DNA from: Streptomyces sp. SolWspMP-5a-2
GTDB lineage: Bacteria; Actinomycetota; Actinomycetes; Streptomycetales; Streptomycetaceae
Reading direction: 5' to 3'
Assembly (NCBI RefSeq): GCF_900091845.1
Contig: NZ_FMCI01000269.1
Span: 1-33,485, forward strand
Length of the DNA: 33,485 nt
Position 1 is the stretch's first letter; every line of letters begins with the position of its first letter. This document shows positions 24,479 through 32,053 of the stretch, one piece after another. The notes below the pieces were generated by a model. The model saw nothing but the letters and a program-made list of their open reading frames with translations, ran no database searches and was not told the DNA's origin. Made by a program: the position numbers and the translations under genes.

Positions 24479-25455
24479 TCCGCCAGTGCCGCCGGGTGGA
24501 CCGCACGGGGGCCGAACCGGCGCCTGGCCCGGTCCGCCGCGGACTCCACCGCGCGGGCCCGGTCGGCGCCGGGGTCGAGGGAGAGCTGGCGGTGGGCGAG
24601 TCCGGCGGGCAGCAGACCGTCGGCGCGGACCACGAAGGCCCGTACCCGGGCCCGTTGCAGACCGAGACCGGCCAACAGCCCCAGCGCGGCGGCCGCGAGG
24701 TCGGGCGAGTGCGCGGTCGCCTCCGGGAGCGCGCAGGTGCGGGTGGTGGAACTGCGGTCGGCGTACCGCACGGTGAGGGTGATCCTGCTCGCGATCCGTC
24801 CGTCCTCGCGCAGGCGCCGGCCGATCCGGTCGGCCAGGCCGAGGACGGCCCGGTGGTGCCGGTCGGGGTCGAGGCAGTCCCGGTCGAGCGCGAGGTCGGC
24901 GACCAGGTGGGCCGCCGGTTCGGACGGAGTGACCGGCCGCGGGTCGTGACCGCGGGCGCGTTCGGCCAGCAGCCGGGCCGAGCCCGCGCCGAGGAGCCGT
25001 TGCAGGGTTCCGGCGGGCAGGTCGGTGAGTTGGCCGATGGTGCGCAGCCCGTACCGGTCGAGGGTGTCGGCCGTGACCCGTCCGACGCCGGGCAGCGCGG
25101 TGACCGGACGGGGGTGCAGCCAGTCGGCGGCCTGTCCGTCCCGGACCCAGGTGGTCTCCCCCGGCGCGGACGCGTCGGCGGCCATGGCGGCGAGCATCCG
25201 GTTGCCCGCGAGCCCGGCGCTGCTGTCGACGCCGTAGAGGGCCTTCAGCCTCATCTTCGCCAACTGCACCACGTCGTACGGGGAGAGCCCGAAGTAGCGG
25301 AGGGCGGAGGTCAGGTCGAGCTGGACGGCGTCCGGCGGCACAGCCTGCACATGAGGCGTGATACCGGACATCAGTTCGATTATATCGGCGTACTGCTCCT
25401 CGCCGGGCGGGGCGTGCAGGTGGAGGTGGGCGATGTGCCGCTGCCGTGTGCTCAT
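24475..25455 (-). CDS. ImuB-like Y-family polymerase homologue
   Basis: 326 residues. Y-family architecture remains: an N-terminal palm-like part (QAVPPDAVQLDLTSALRYFG, ~38-57), helix-hairpin-helix residues around VTALPGVGRVTADTLDRYGLRTIGQL (~117-142), and a little-finger-like domain (ADLALDRDCLD to the end). The metal-binding acidic residues of active DinB enzymes are not in place: the first motif reads AHLHLHAPP and the second has VPPDAVQLDL instead of S-x-D-E-A. So it is probably non-catalytic, like ImuB, and recruits DnaE2 to the sliding clamp; at 326 residues it is shorter than mycobacterial ImuB. ATG 25455 overlaps the DnaE2 stop by 4 bases (ATGA), giving tight coupling. No ImuA' homologue is present. 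Confidence 0.82.
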   Translation of the reverse strand: MSTRQRHIAHLHLHAPPGEEQYADIIELMSGITPHVQAVPPDAVQLDLTSALRYFGLSPYDVVQLAKMRLKALYGVDSSAGLAGNRMLAAMAADASAPGETTWVRDGQAADWLHPRPVTALPGVGRVTADTLDRYGLRTIGQLTDLPAGTLQRLLGAGSARLLAERARGHDPRPVTPSEPAAHLVADLALDRDCLDPDRHHRAVLGLADRIGRRLREDGRIASRITLTVRYADRSSTTRTCALPEATAHSPDLAAAALGLLAGLGLQRARVRAFVVRADGLLPAGLAHRQLSLDPGADRARAVESAADRARRRFGPRAVHPAALAD

Positions 25456-28400
25456 CCCGCGCTCCCCGGACTGGTGTGACCGAACTTCTTCAGATCGGCC
25501 GACCTGCTCCCGGCGGGCTGGAGATCGGCGTACGGATGGAGGCGGGCGCCCGCGGTGCCGTCGGCCAGGGTGCGCCGCGGCTGGGCCGGGGTCGGGTGCG
25601 GGCGGCTCTCGCCGAGGAGGGCGAGGGCGGCCTCGGGCCCCTGGTCGCGCCGGGCGGCGGCGATCTCGTCCAGGTCCCAGACCATGGTGCCGACGACGGT
25701 GCGGCGGGTGCCGCGGACCTGGACCGTGCCGCGCACCAGCAGCAGCCCGCTGTGGAAGACGGTGTACGCGCAGGCCGGGTGGGAGTCCTCGAAGAACGCC
25801 AGGTCGACCAGGCCGGAGCCGTCCTCCAGGGTGACGAAGATGATCCGCTTGCCGCTGGCGATCGGCGGGGTCTGGGTGGAGGCCCGCACCCCGGCGACCA
25901 GCACCTGCCGACCGGCCCGCAGCCCGGCCAGGTGCGCCGCGTCGGTCGCGCCGATCTCGCGCAGCAACCGGTGGTGATGCTCCATCAGATGCCGGGAGAC
26001 GTCGATGCCGAGGGTGCCCAACTCCGCGCCCAGCGCCTCGCGTCCGGTCATCTCGGGCAGCCCGCTGGGCTCGGCCCCGCCGACCGCGCCCGTGTCGAAG
26101 GGGAGTTGGCCCGCGCCCGCGGTCCTGGTGCGGGACTGGCGGTGCAACTCGGCGATCTGGAGCAGGAGATCACGCCGGGTGAGGCGGCCGTCGTGCAGAC
26201 GGTCCAGGGCGCCGATCCCGGCGAGCCGCTCGGCGACGGGACGGCTGGGGCGGCCCCGCTGCCAGAAGTCCGACAGCGACCCGTACGGTTTCCCCGCCGC
26301 GATCCGCGCGCACTCCTCCTCGCCGATGCCGTGCACGGCGGAGAGCGCGAGCCGCACGCCCCACGGCTCGCCGTCGCCGGTCCGCTGCACGGCGTGGTAC
26401 GCCTCGGAGTGGTTGACGTCGACCGGCAGGATCGGCACCCCGCGCCTGCGGGCGTCGGAGACCAGGACCCGCTTGGGCCACATCCCGGGGTCGTGTTCGA
26501 GCAGCCCGGCGAGCAGGAACGCCGGGTGGTGCGCCTTGAGCCAGGCGCTCTGCAGGGCGGGGACGGCGAAGGCGACGGCGTGGGCGCGGCAGAAGCCGTA
26601 CGCGCCGAACGCCTCGACGGTCCCCCAGACCTCGTCCCGGACGGCCGCGTGGTACCCGCGGGCCCGCGCCTGCCGGTGGAACCAGTCCCTGATCCGCGGC
26701 AGCCGCTCCTTGTCGCCGAGCGCGCGCCGGGCGATCTCGGCCAGCGCCAGGTCGCAGCCGGTCATCACGTGCAGCGTCTCGATGATCTGCTCGTGCCAGA
26801 TGGTCACGCCGTAGGTGTCGGCGAGCACCGGTTCCAGGTCCGGGTGGGCGTAGTGCGGGGTGCCGCCGTGCCGGGCGGCGATGTACCGCTCGGGCATGCC
26901 GCCGCGGACCGGCCCCGGGCGGAAGAGGCTGATGTCGGCGATGACGTCCTGCTGGTCGCGCGGCTGGAGCCGGGACAGCAGGTCCTGCTGGCCGGGCGAC
27001 TCCAGTTGGAACAGGCCGAGGGTCTGGCTCTCCTGGATGAGCTTGAACGCGAAGACGTCGTCCAGCGGCACCTGCCGGGGGTCGTCGAGGTCGACGCGGT
27101 CGCCGGTGACGCGTTCGATCTCGGCGACGGCGTGCGCCATCGCGGACTGCATCCGCACGCCCAGCACGTCGAGTTTGATGTTGCCGAGCGCCTCGATCTC
27201 CTCCTTCGCCGCCATCGCCATCGGGTAGTCGCCCTGCGGGGTGGGCTGGACGGGCAGCCGGTCCAGCAGGGTGGCGTCGCTGATGACGACGCCGCAGGGG
27301 TGCATCGCCATGCCGTGGACGAGCGAGTCGAGGCCCTCGGCGAGTTCCCACAGCGGCCCGAACCGGGGTGCCTCGGCGGCGAGTCGGCGCAGTTCGGGCA
27401 GTTCGGTGAGGGCGCTCGTGATGTCGGAGGCGCGCAGGTGCGGGAAGCTCTTGGCGATGCGGTCGACGTCGGCGGGCGCGATCCCGAGGGCGAGGCCGGT
27501 GTCGCGCAGGGCGCGGCGGGCCCGGTAGGTCTCGGGCATCGCGGTGACCGCGACCCGCTCCTTGCCGAACCGTTCGAAGATCACGTCGTAGCACTCCAGG
27601 CGGCGGGCGGACTCCACGTCGATGTCGATGTCGGGCAGCGAGCCCCGGCGCACGCTCAGGAACCGTTCGAACAGCAGCCGGTGCTCCAGCGGGTCGGCGG
27701 TGGCGATGCCCAGCGCGTGGCAGACCAGCGATCCGGCGCCCGAGCCGCGGGCGGCGACCCGGATGCCCTTGGCCCGGATGTCGGCCACCACCTGGCTGAC
27801 GGCGAGGAAGTAGGAGTCGTAGCCGAGCGCGGAGATCACGTCGAGTTCCCGCTCCAGCCGCTGCCGGGCGGTGCTGTCGCGGTCGAGGCCGCGCCTGGCC
27901 AGGCCCTCCTCGCTCTGCCCGCGCAGCAGCCGGGCGGCGCCGCGCGGGCCGGGCGCGGCGCCGAACAGCGCCGGTTCGGGGAAGTGGTGGACGCCGAGGC
28001 CGAGGTCGGCCCGGGGGTCGACGGCGCACTCGGCGGCCGTGGCGGCGGTGTCCGCCATCAGCCGTTCGGCCCGTCGCGGGTCGGCTCCGGCGCACTCGGC
28101 GACCGTCCGGGCGACGGCGGCCATCTCCCGCGCGCCTTTGAGCCAGCGCTGTCCGCTGTCCAGGCGGCGCCGGTCGATCGGGCGCAGCAGCCGGGCGGCG
28201 TCGAGGACGTCGGCGAGACGGTGCTGGTCCGGGTCGGCGTAGCGGACGGCGTTGGAGAGCACGGCGGTGGTGCCGGTGCGGTCGGCCAGGGCGAGGGTGC
28301 GGGCGGCGAGCCGGAGCGACCCCGGCCCGGTGCCGGAACGTTTCTGCGCGACGATCTCCAGCCGGACCCCGGGCCCGAAGACCTCCCGCCACGGCGCCAG

Positions 28401-28907
28401 CAGCCGCACGGCGACGTCCTCCCGGCCCGCCGCGAGCGCCCGCGCGGGTTCGGAGAGCGGGCCGAGCAGCACCGTCAACCCGGGACCGCCGTGTGCGCGC
28501 AGCGCCTCCCAGCCCACCACGGGGGCGGTGCCGGAGAGCGCGCCGACGTGGGCGGCCGAGGTGATGCGGCACAGCCGCGCCCATCCGGCCCGGTCCCGGG
28601 CGAGCAGAGTGAAGCGCAGCGGCGGCTCGACGACATGGGCGCCGCCGCGCGCCGGGGTGCGGGGGCGCGGGGCGGGCGGCGGGGGCGCGAGGGCTTCCAC
28701 GGCGAGGTCGACGCCGAAGACCGGGCGCACCCCCGATCCGGCGCACGCCCGCGCGAACCGGACGATCCCGGTGACCGTGTCCCGGTCGGTGAGCGCGAGG
28801 GTGTCCAGGCCGCGTTCGGCGGCCCTGCGGACCAGGTGCTCGGGGTGGGAGGCGCCGTAGCGGACGGAGTAGCCGGACGCCACGTGCAGATGGGCGAAGC
28901 CCGCCAT
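25452..28907 (-). CDS. dnaE2: Error-prone DNA polymerase III alpha subunit DnaE2
   Basis: 1151 residues from ATG 28907, with AAGGAGG 5-6 nt upstream; an in-frame ATG at 28964 falls in the promoter. An N-terminal PHP domain begins FAHLHVASGYSVRYGASHPE. The C-family palm has PDIDIDVESARR (~420-431), holding two of the catalytic Asp; RPGPVRGG and helix-hairpin-helix motifs follow, and an OB fold lies near the C-terminus (IIFVTLEDGSGLVDLAFFE). DnaE2 replicates past lesions as part of the SOS mutasome with ImuB. It is the first gene of a two-gene operon, preceded by a LexA-type box. From memory, S. coelicolor has the same pair. Confidence 0.95.
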   Translation of the reverse strand: MAGFAHLHVASGYSVRYGASHPEHLVRRAAERGLDTLALTDRDTVTGIVRFARACAGSGVRPVFGVDLAVEALAPPPPAPRPRTPARGGAHVVEPPLRFTLLARDRAGWARLCRITSAAHVGALSGTAPVVGWEALRAHGGPGLTVLLGPLSEPARALAAGREDVAVRLLAPWREVFGPGVRLEIVAQKRSGTGPGSLRLAARTLALADRTGTTAVLSNAVRYADPDQHRLADVLDAARLLRPIDRRRLDSGQRWLKGAREMAAVARTVAECAGADPRRAERLMADTAATAAECAVDPRADLGLGVHHFPEPALFGAAPGPRGAARLLRGQSEEGLARRGLDRDSTARQRLERELDVISALGYDSYFLAVSQVVADIRAKGIRVAARGSGAGSLVCHALGIATADPLEHRLLFERFLSVRRGSLPDIDIDVESARRLECYDVIFERFGKERVAVTAMPETYRARRALRDTGLALGIAPADVDRIAKSFPHLRASDITSALTELPELRRLAAEAPRFGPLWELAEGLDSLVHGMAMHPCGVVISDATLLDRLPVQPTPQGDYPMAMAAKEEIEALGNIKLDVLGVRMQSAMAHAVAEIERVTGDRVDLDDPRQVPLDDVFAFKLIQESQTLGLFQLESPGQQDLLSRLQPRDQQDVIADISLFRPGPVRGGMPERYIAARHGGTPHYAHPDLEPVLADTYGVTIWHEQIIETLHVMTGCDLALAEIARRALGDKERLPRIRDWFHRQARARGYHAAVRDEVWGTVEAFGAYGFCRAHAVAFAVPALQSAWLKAHHPAFLLAGLLEHDPGMWPKRVLVSDARRRGVPILPVDVNHSEAYHAVQRTGDGEPWGVRLALSAVHGIGEEECARIAAGKPYGSLSDFWQRGRPSRPVAERLAGIGALDRLHDGRLTRRDLLLQIAELHRQSRTRTAGAGQLPFDTGAVGGAEPSGLPEMTGREALGAELGTLGIDVSRHLMEHHHRLLREIGATDAAHLAGLRAGRQVLVAGVRASTQTPPIASGKRIIFVTLEDGSGLVDLAFFEDSHPACAYTVFHSGLLLVRGTVQVRGTRRTVVGTMVWDLDEIAAARRDQGPEAALALLGESRPHPTPAQPRRTLADGTAGARLHPYADLQPAGSRSADLKKFGHTSPGSAG

Positions 28908-28963
28908 GCCGCACCTCCTTCGCTCTCGCACCCCCTTTTTCGGCCATACGCCCCATATGCTCA

Positions 28964-28979
28964 TCGTACGCTCGTTCGA
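28964..28979 (-). promoter_or_regulatory. LexA (SOS) box upstream of dnaE2
   Basis: On the minus strand it reads TCGAAC-GAGC-GTACGA, matching the actinobacterial SOS consensus TCGAAC-N4-GTTCGA at 11 of 12 defined positions. It is 57 bases before the start codon and overlaps a -10-like TACGAT (28963-28968), so LexA would block RNA polymerase. Confidence 0.75.
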
Positions 28980-29220
28980 TTACCCTAGCCCCATCCTCCC
29001 CGGTAAGCGACTGGGTACGGCATCGATTCGAACACATCAGCGATTCAGGGAGGGGGTGAGGGGTGGCCGAATCCACCTGTCCGCCCTCCCCCGCTCCCGG
29101 GCGCGGCGGCCCACGCCCGGCGGATCCGGCCCTGTGCGCCACATCCCCGGCGGCACCGCACCCCGCCGTTCGGGGGCGGTCGGCGGCAGGCGGCGTCGTT
29201 CGGCCGGAGCAGTCACCGGC
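28980..29220. other. Divergent intergenic region, dnaE2 to DUF3533-like gene
   Basis: Part of a 482-base space between divergent genes. The plus frame is open from GTG 29063, which has a G-rich RBS-like run (29048-29056), and it joins the downstream gene in frame. However, this stretch uses many A-ending codons and repeated CTA, rare in this genome, and encodes a Pro/Arg-rich peptide. I treat it as non-coding leader. Confidence 0.5.
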
Positions 29221-29337
29221 GTCCGGCCGCAGGCACACGGCCCGGCCAGGGCTACCGCCGTCCGGCCGCAGGTACACGACCCGGCCAGGGCTACCGCCGT
29301 CCGGCCGCAGGTACACGACCCGGCCGAGGGGTACCCC
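29221..29337. repeat. Three 39-bp tandem repeats upstream of DUF3533-like gene
   Basis: Units 29221-29259, 29260-29298 and 29299-29337 share GTCCGGCCGCAGG, then CACG and CCCGGCC. Units 1 and 2 differ at two bases and unit 3 diverges at its end. They stop ~52 bases before the ATG at 29390. Confidence 0.9.
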
Positions 29338-29389
29338 CGTTCGGCCGACCCCGCCTGCGTCGGCGGCCGGTGTCCCGGAGCGTGAGGGG

Positions 29390-30436
29390 ATGACACAGAC
29401 CTCCTTCCTCGGCGAGGTGAAGGACGCCGTCACTCCCCGGGCGACCCTGCTGGTCGTCGGCGTGATCGCGCTCCAGCTTCTGTTCATCGCCTCCTACGTG
29501 GGCGCCCTGCACGACCCGAAGCCGAAGGACGTGCCCTTCGGGGTGGTGGCGCCCCGGCAGGCGGCGGCCCAGCAGACGGTGGCCCACCTCGAACAGCTGC
29601 CCGGTTCACCGCTCGCCCCGCGCACCGTGGCCGACGAGGCGACCGCCCGGAAGAAGATCCTGGACCGGGACCTCGACGGCGCCCTGATCGTCCACCCGGA
29701 CCGGAGCACCGACACGCTCCTGGTCGCGGGCGGGGGCGGCGCCGCCCTCGCCACCACCCTGGAGAAGCAGCTCACCGCGGTGGAGCGGGCCGAGCGGCGG
29801 TCCCTGCGCACCGAGGACCTGGCCCCGGTCTCCGGCGGGGACTTCAACGGACTGTCGTCCTTCTACCTCGTCATCGGCTGGTGCGTGGGCGGCTACCTGT
29901 GCGCGTCGATCCTCGCGATCAGCACCGGGGCCCGGCCGGCCAACCCGCGCCGGGCCGCGATCCGGCTGGCCGCCATGGCGCTGGTGTCGGTCGTCGGCGG
30001 GCTCGGCGGCGCGGTGATCGTCGGTCCGGTCCTGGGCGCCCTGCCCGGCAGCCTGTTCGGCCTCTGGGGCCTGGGCACGCTCACCACCTTCGCCGTCGGC
30101 GCCGCCACCCTCGCCCTCCAGGGGATCTTCGGCATCGTCGGCATCGGACTGGCGATCCTGCTCGTGGTGATCGCGGGCAACCCGAGCGCGGGCGGCGCCT
30201 TCCCGCTGCCGATGCTGCCCCCGTTCTGGAAGGCGATCGGCCCGGCACTCCCGCCGGGCGCGGGCACCTGGTCGGCCCGCTCGATCGCCTACTTCCGGGG
30301 CGCGGCGATGACCGCCCCCTTGCTGGTGCTGTCGGCGTGGGCCGTCGCCGGGACCGTGATCACCCTGCTGGCCGCGACCCTGCGCGGACGGCGGACACCG
30401 GCCGTGACAGCGGGAGTTCACCCGCTCCGCCGGTGA
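29390..30436 (+). CDS. DUF3533/ABC-2-like membrane protein
   Basis: 348 residues. One N-terminal helix (LLVVGVIALQLLFIASYVGAL, ~20-40) is followed by an extracytoplasmic domain (~45-155) containing DVPFGVVAPRQAA, then five or six helices (from ~160) with loops, ending in a short basic tail. This is the YhgE/Pip and DUF3533 layout, related to ABC-2 permeases, where one helix, a long outer domain and a C-terminal helix bundle are typical. Some relatives export proteins or lipids; no ATPase is adjacent. ATG 29390 is preferred, with GGAG at 29377-29380, since upstream codons are atypical. It ends against a strong terminator shared with the convergent protease gene. Confidence 0.75.
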   Translation: MTQTSFLGEVKDAVTPRATLLVVGVIALQLLFIASYVGALHDPKPKDVPFGVVAPRQAAAQQTVAHLEQLPGSPLAPRTVADEATARKKILDRDLDGALIVHPDRSTDTLLVAGGGGAALATTLEKQLTAVERAERRSLRTEDLAPVSGGDFNGLSSFYLVIGWCVGGYLCASILAISTGARPANPRRAAIRLAAMALVSVVGGLGGAVIVGPVLGALPGSLFGLWGLGTLTTFAVGAATLALQGIFGIVGIGLAILLVVIAGNPSAGGAFPLPMLPPFWKAIGPALPPGAGTWSARSIAYFRGAAMTAPLLVLSAWAVAGTVITLLAATLRGRRTPAVTAGVHPLRR

Positions 30437-30460
30437 GCGGACCGGCGTCCGGACACACGG

Positions 30461-30492
30461 AAGTCCCGCCCCTCGCGAGCGGGGCGGGACTT
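30461..30492. terminator. Bidirectional terminator, DUF3533-like gene and streptogrisin D-like gene
   Basis: AAGTCCCGCCCC pairs perfectly with GGGGCGGGACTT across an 8-nt loop (12-bp stem). The symmetric A/T ends supply a short T-tract in each direction, between two convergent stops. Confidence 0.88.
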
Positions 30493-30530
30493 CGTGGACG
30501 GCCGGTGTGGGGCCCGGCCTCGGGGGTGGG

Positions 30531-31613
30531 TCAGCCGATCTCGGCACCGAAGGTCGAGAGCGCCTCGGTGACCGGCTGGAAGAACGTTTCACCGCCGGAG
30601 CTGCAGTCGCCGCTGCCGCCGGAGGTGAGGCCGATCGCCGCGTCGCCGTCGAACAGCGAGCCGCCGCTGTCGCCGGGCTCGGCGCAGACGTCGGTCTGGA
30701 TGAGACCGTTGACGATGTCGCCGTTGCCGTAGTTCACGGTGGCGTCGAGGCCGGTGACCGTCCCGTCGTGGACCTGGGTGGTGGAACCGCTGCGGGTCAC
30801 CTGCTCGCCGACGGTGGCCTCCGCGGCGTGCGTGATGGCCTGCGTGGAACCGTTGTAGAGGTTCACCTCGCTCGGGTGGTCCACGTCCGACGTGTACTTG
30901 ACCAGACCGAAGTCGTTGTCGGGGAAGCTGGACTGCTCGTTGGTGCCGATCTCGGCGCCGCTGGAGTCCGACCAGGTCGAGATCGACTCGGTGCAGTGGC
31001 CCGCCGTGATGAAGTACGGCTCGCCGCCCTTGACCACGTTGAAGCCGAGCGAGCAGCGCCCGCCGGAGCCGGTGATCGCGTCGCCGCCCGCGATGAGGGG
31101 CTTGTACTCCCCCTTCGTGCGCTTGACCTCGGCGGCCTGCCCGAGGCCGTCCACGACCTTGGTGAGCTTCGCCCACTCGGCCTTGGAGACCGTGCGGTCC
31201 GCGGTGACGACGACCTTGTTGGTGGTCGGGTCGGTCACCCAGGAGGTGCCCGGGATGGTCGCGTCGCGCTTGAGCGTGGTGCGGGCGACCTTGAGGTCGG
31301 CGAGGGAGTTCTCGACGATTCTGGCCTGCGCGCCCGCCGCCTCGACCTTCTTGGCCGCGGTCGCGTCGAGGACGTTCACGACGAGGCTCTTGGCCTTCGC
31401 GTCGTAGTACGTGCCCGCCGCGCTGGTGCCCAGGTCCTGACCGAGGGTCGAGGCGAGCTTTCCGGCCGTCGCGGCCGACAGGGTGCGCGGTGCGGAGTCC
31501 TTCGCGGGCTCACTGGCGTTCGCAGTCTGGAAGGAGACTCCCGCGACGACCAGTGCGGCAACACCCGCGCCGACCATCGCCGTCTTCCGCCTGGGTATGC
31601 GTCGGTGCTTCAA
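30531..31613 (-). CDS. sprD: Streptogrisin D-like secreted serine protease (S1E)
   Basis: 360 residues from TTG 31613, which has AGGAGG 8 nt upstream. Signal peptide ~1-34 (FQTANA-S), a long propeptide (~35-173) with the alpha-lytic-protease inhibitor pattern, and a mature chymotrypsin-fold enzyme starting IAGGDAI (~174), about 187 residues. Catalytic His is in ITAGHC, Asp in PDNDFGLVKY and Ser in EPGDSGGS; the Cys pairs are conserved. The mature sequence closely fits S. griseus protease D as I recall it. The propeptide would fold the enzyme and be removed after export. It is followed by a terminator, and a TTAC-N6-GTAG motif lies ~200 bp upstream. Paralogue of the next gene. Confidence 0.9.
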   Translation of the reverse strand: MKHRRIPRRKTAMVGAGVAALVVAGVSFQTANASEPAKDSAPRTLSAATAGKLASTLGQDLGTSAAGTYYDAKAKSLVVNVLDATAAKKVEAAGAQARIVENSLADLKVARTTLKRDATIPGTSWVTDPTTNKVVVTADRTVSKAEWAKLTKVVDGLGQAAEVKRTKGEYKPLIAGGDAITGSGGRCSLGFNVVKGGEPYFITAGHCTESISTWSDSSGAEIGTNEQSSFPDNDFGLVKYTSDVDHPSEVNLYNGSTQAITHAAEATVGEQVTRSGSTTQVHDGTVTGLDATVNYGNGDIVNGLIQTDVCAEPGDSGGSLFDGDAAIGLTSGGSGDCSSGGETFFQPVTEALSTFGAEIG

Positions 31614-31943
31614 CTCGCGTCCTCCTGTGGGGGGTCGACCCGGGAGGTAGTGGGGACCTCACGGGCCGGAAGGCTGGTTGACGTGCGCCACTATTCCGAG
31701 ATCCGCAGGGAGCACACAAGGTCGACTTCAGGACGCGCGTACGGTCACGGAGCGCACGCCCGCGCCGCCGCCCGTTCGCAGTCGGAGCAGGAAAGTTCGC
31801 ATTGCAAACACTACGAGCGAGTAACTATCGGCAGAGGGTAAGGATCAGGCATGGCTTGAAATCGACGCTTTGGCAGGTAGTAGCCGCTGCTTCCCCGCCT
31901 CCGAAGGCCAACTCCGGTGCCGATCACGGCACTCGGACACGAA
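31614..31943. other. Promoter/leader region of the streptogrisin D-like gene
   Basis: 330 bases without a supported gene. Near 31800 the sequence becomes less GC-rich (ATTGCAAACACTACGAG), which is unusual here and suits a promoter for the minus-strand protease gene. A short plus-strand ORF (31802-32068) runs through the terminator hairpin and has no RBS. Confidence 0.45.
31811..31825. promoter_or_regulatory. TTAC-N6-GTAG site upstream of streptogrisin D-like gene
   Basis: On the minus strand it reads GTTACTCGCTCGTAG, with the same spacing and arms as the two sites before the lipase at 21324-21365. It is ~198 bp from the protease start. Confidence 0.4.
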
Positions 31944-31978
31944 CGAGCCCCCGCACGACTTACGCGTGCGGGGGCTCG
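31944..31978 (-). terminator. Terminator of streptogrisin B-like gene
   Basis: A perfect 14-bp stem (CGAGCCCCCGCACG with its complement at 31965-31978) and a 7-nt loop, about 70 bases beyond the protease stop codon. It insulates the two protease genes. Confidence 0.85.
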
Positions 31979-31990
31979 CCCCTTGCTCTG

Positions 31991-32053
31991 CGATGCCGGA
32001 TGCCGTCCGATGCCGTCCGATGCCGACCAGGCGGATCAGAGGCGGATCAGAAC
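31991..32053. repeat. Short direct repeats behind streptogrisin B-like gene
   Basis: About four copies of GATGCCGTCC-type decamers (31992-32027) and two of GCGGATCAGA (32031-32051 region) fill the gap between terminator and stop codon. They are simple slippage-type repeats. Confidence 0.6.

Noticed and set aside
25446..28988. 1180-codon plus-strand ORF
   Set aside because: Antisense shadow of dnaE2, which has full polymerase motifs and an RBS.
29037..29396. Minus-strand ORF with CTCGRT repeats resembling a metal-binding protein
   Set aside because: Arises from the 39-bp repeats; overlaps the start of the DUF3533-like gene; no RBS or codon bias.
31614..31943. tRNA or other structured RNA gene
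   Set aside because: No cloverleaf, T-loop GTTCRANNC pattern or CCA-adjacent stem found; the only strong structure is the terminator.
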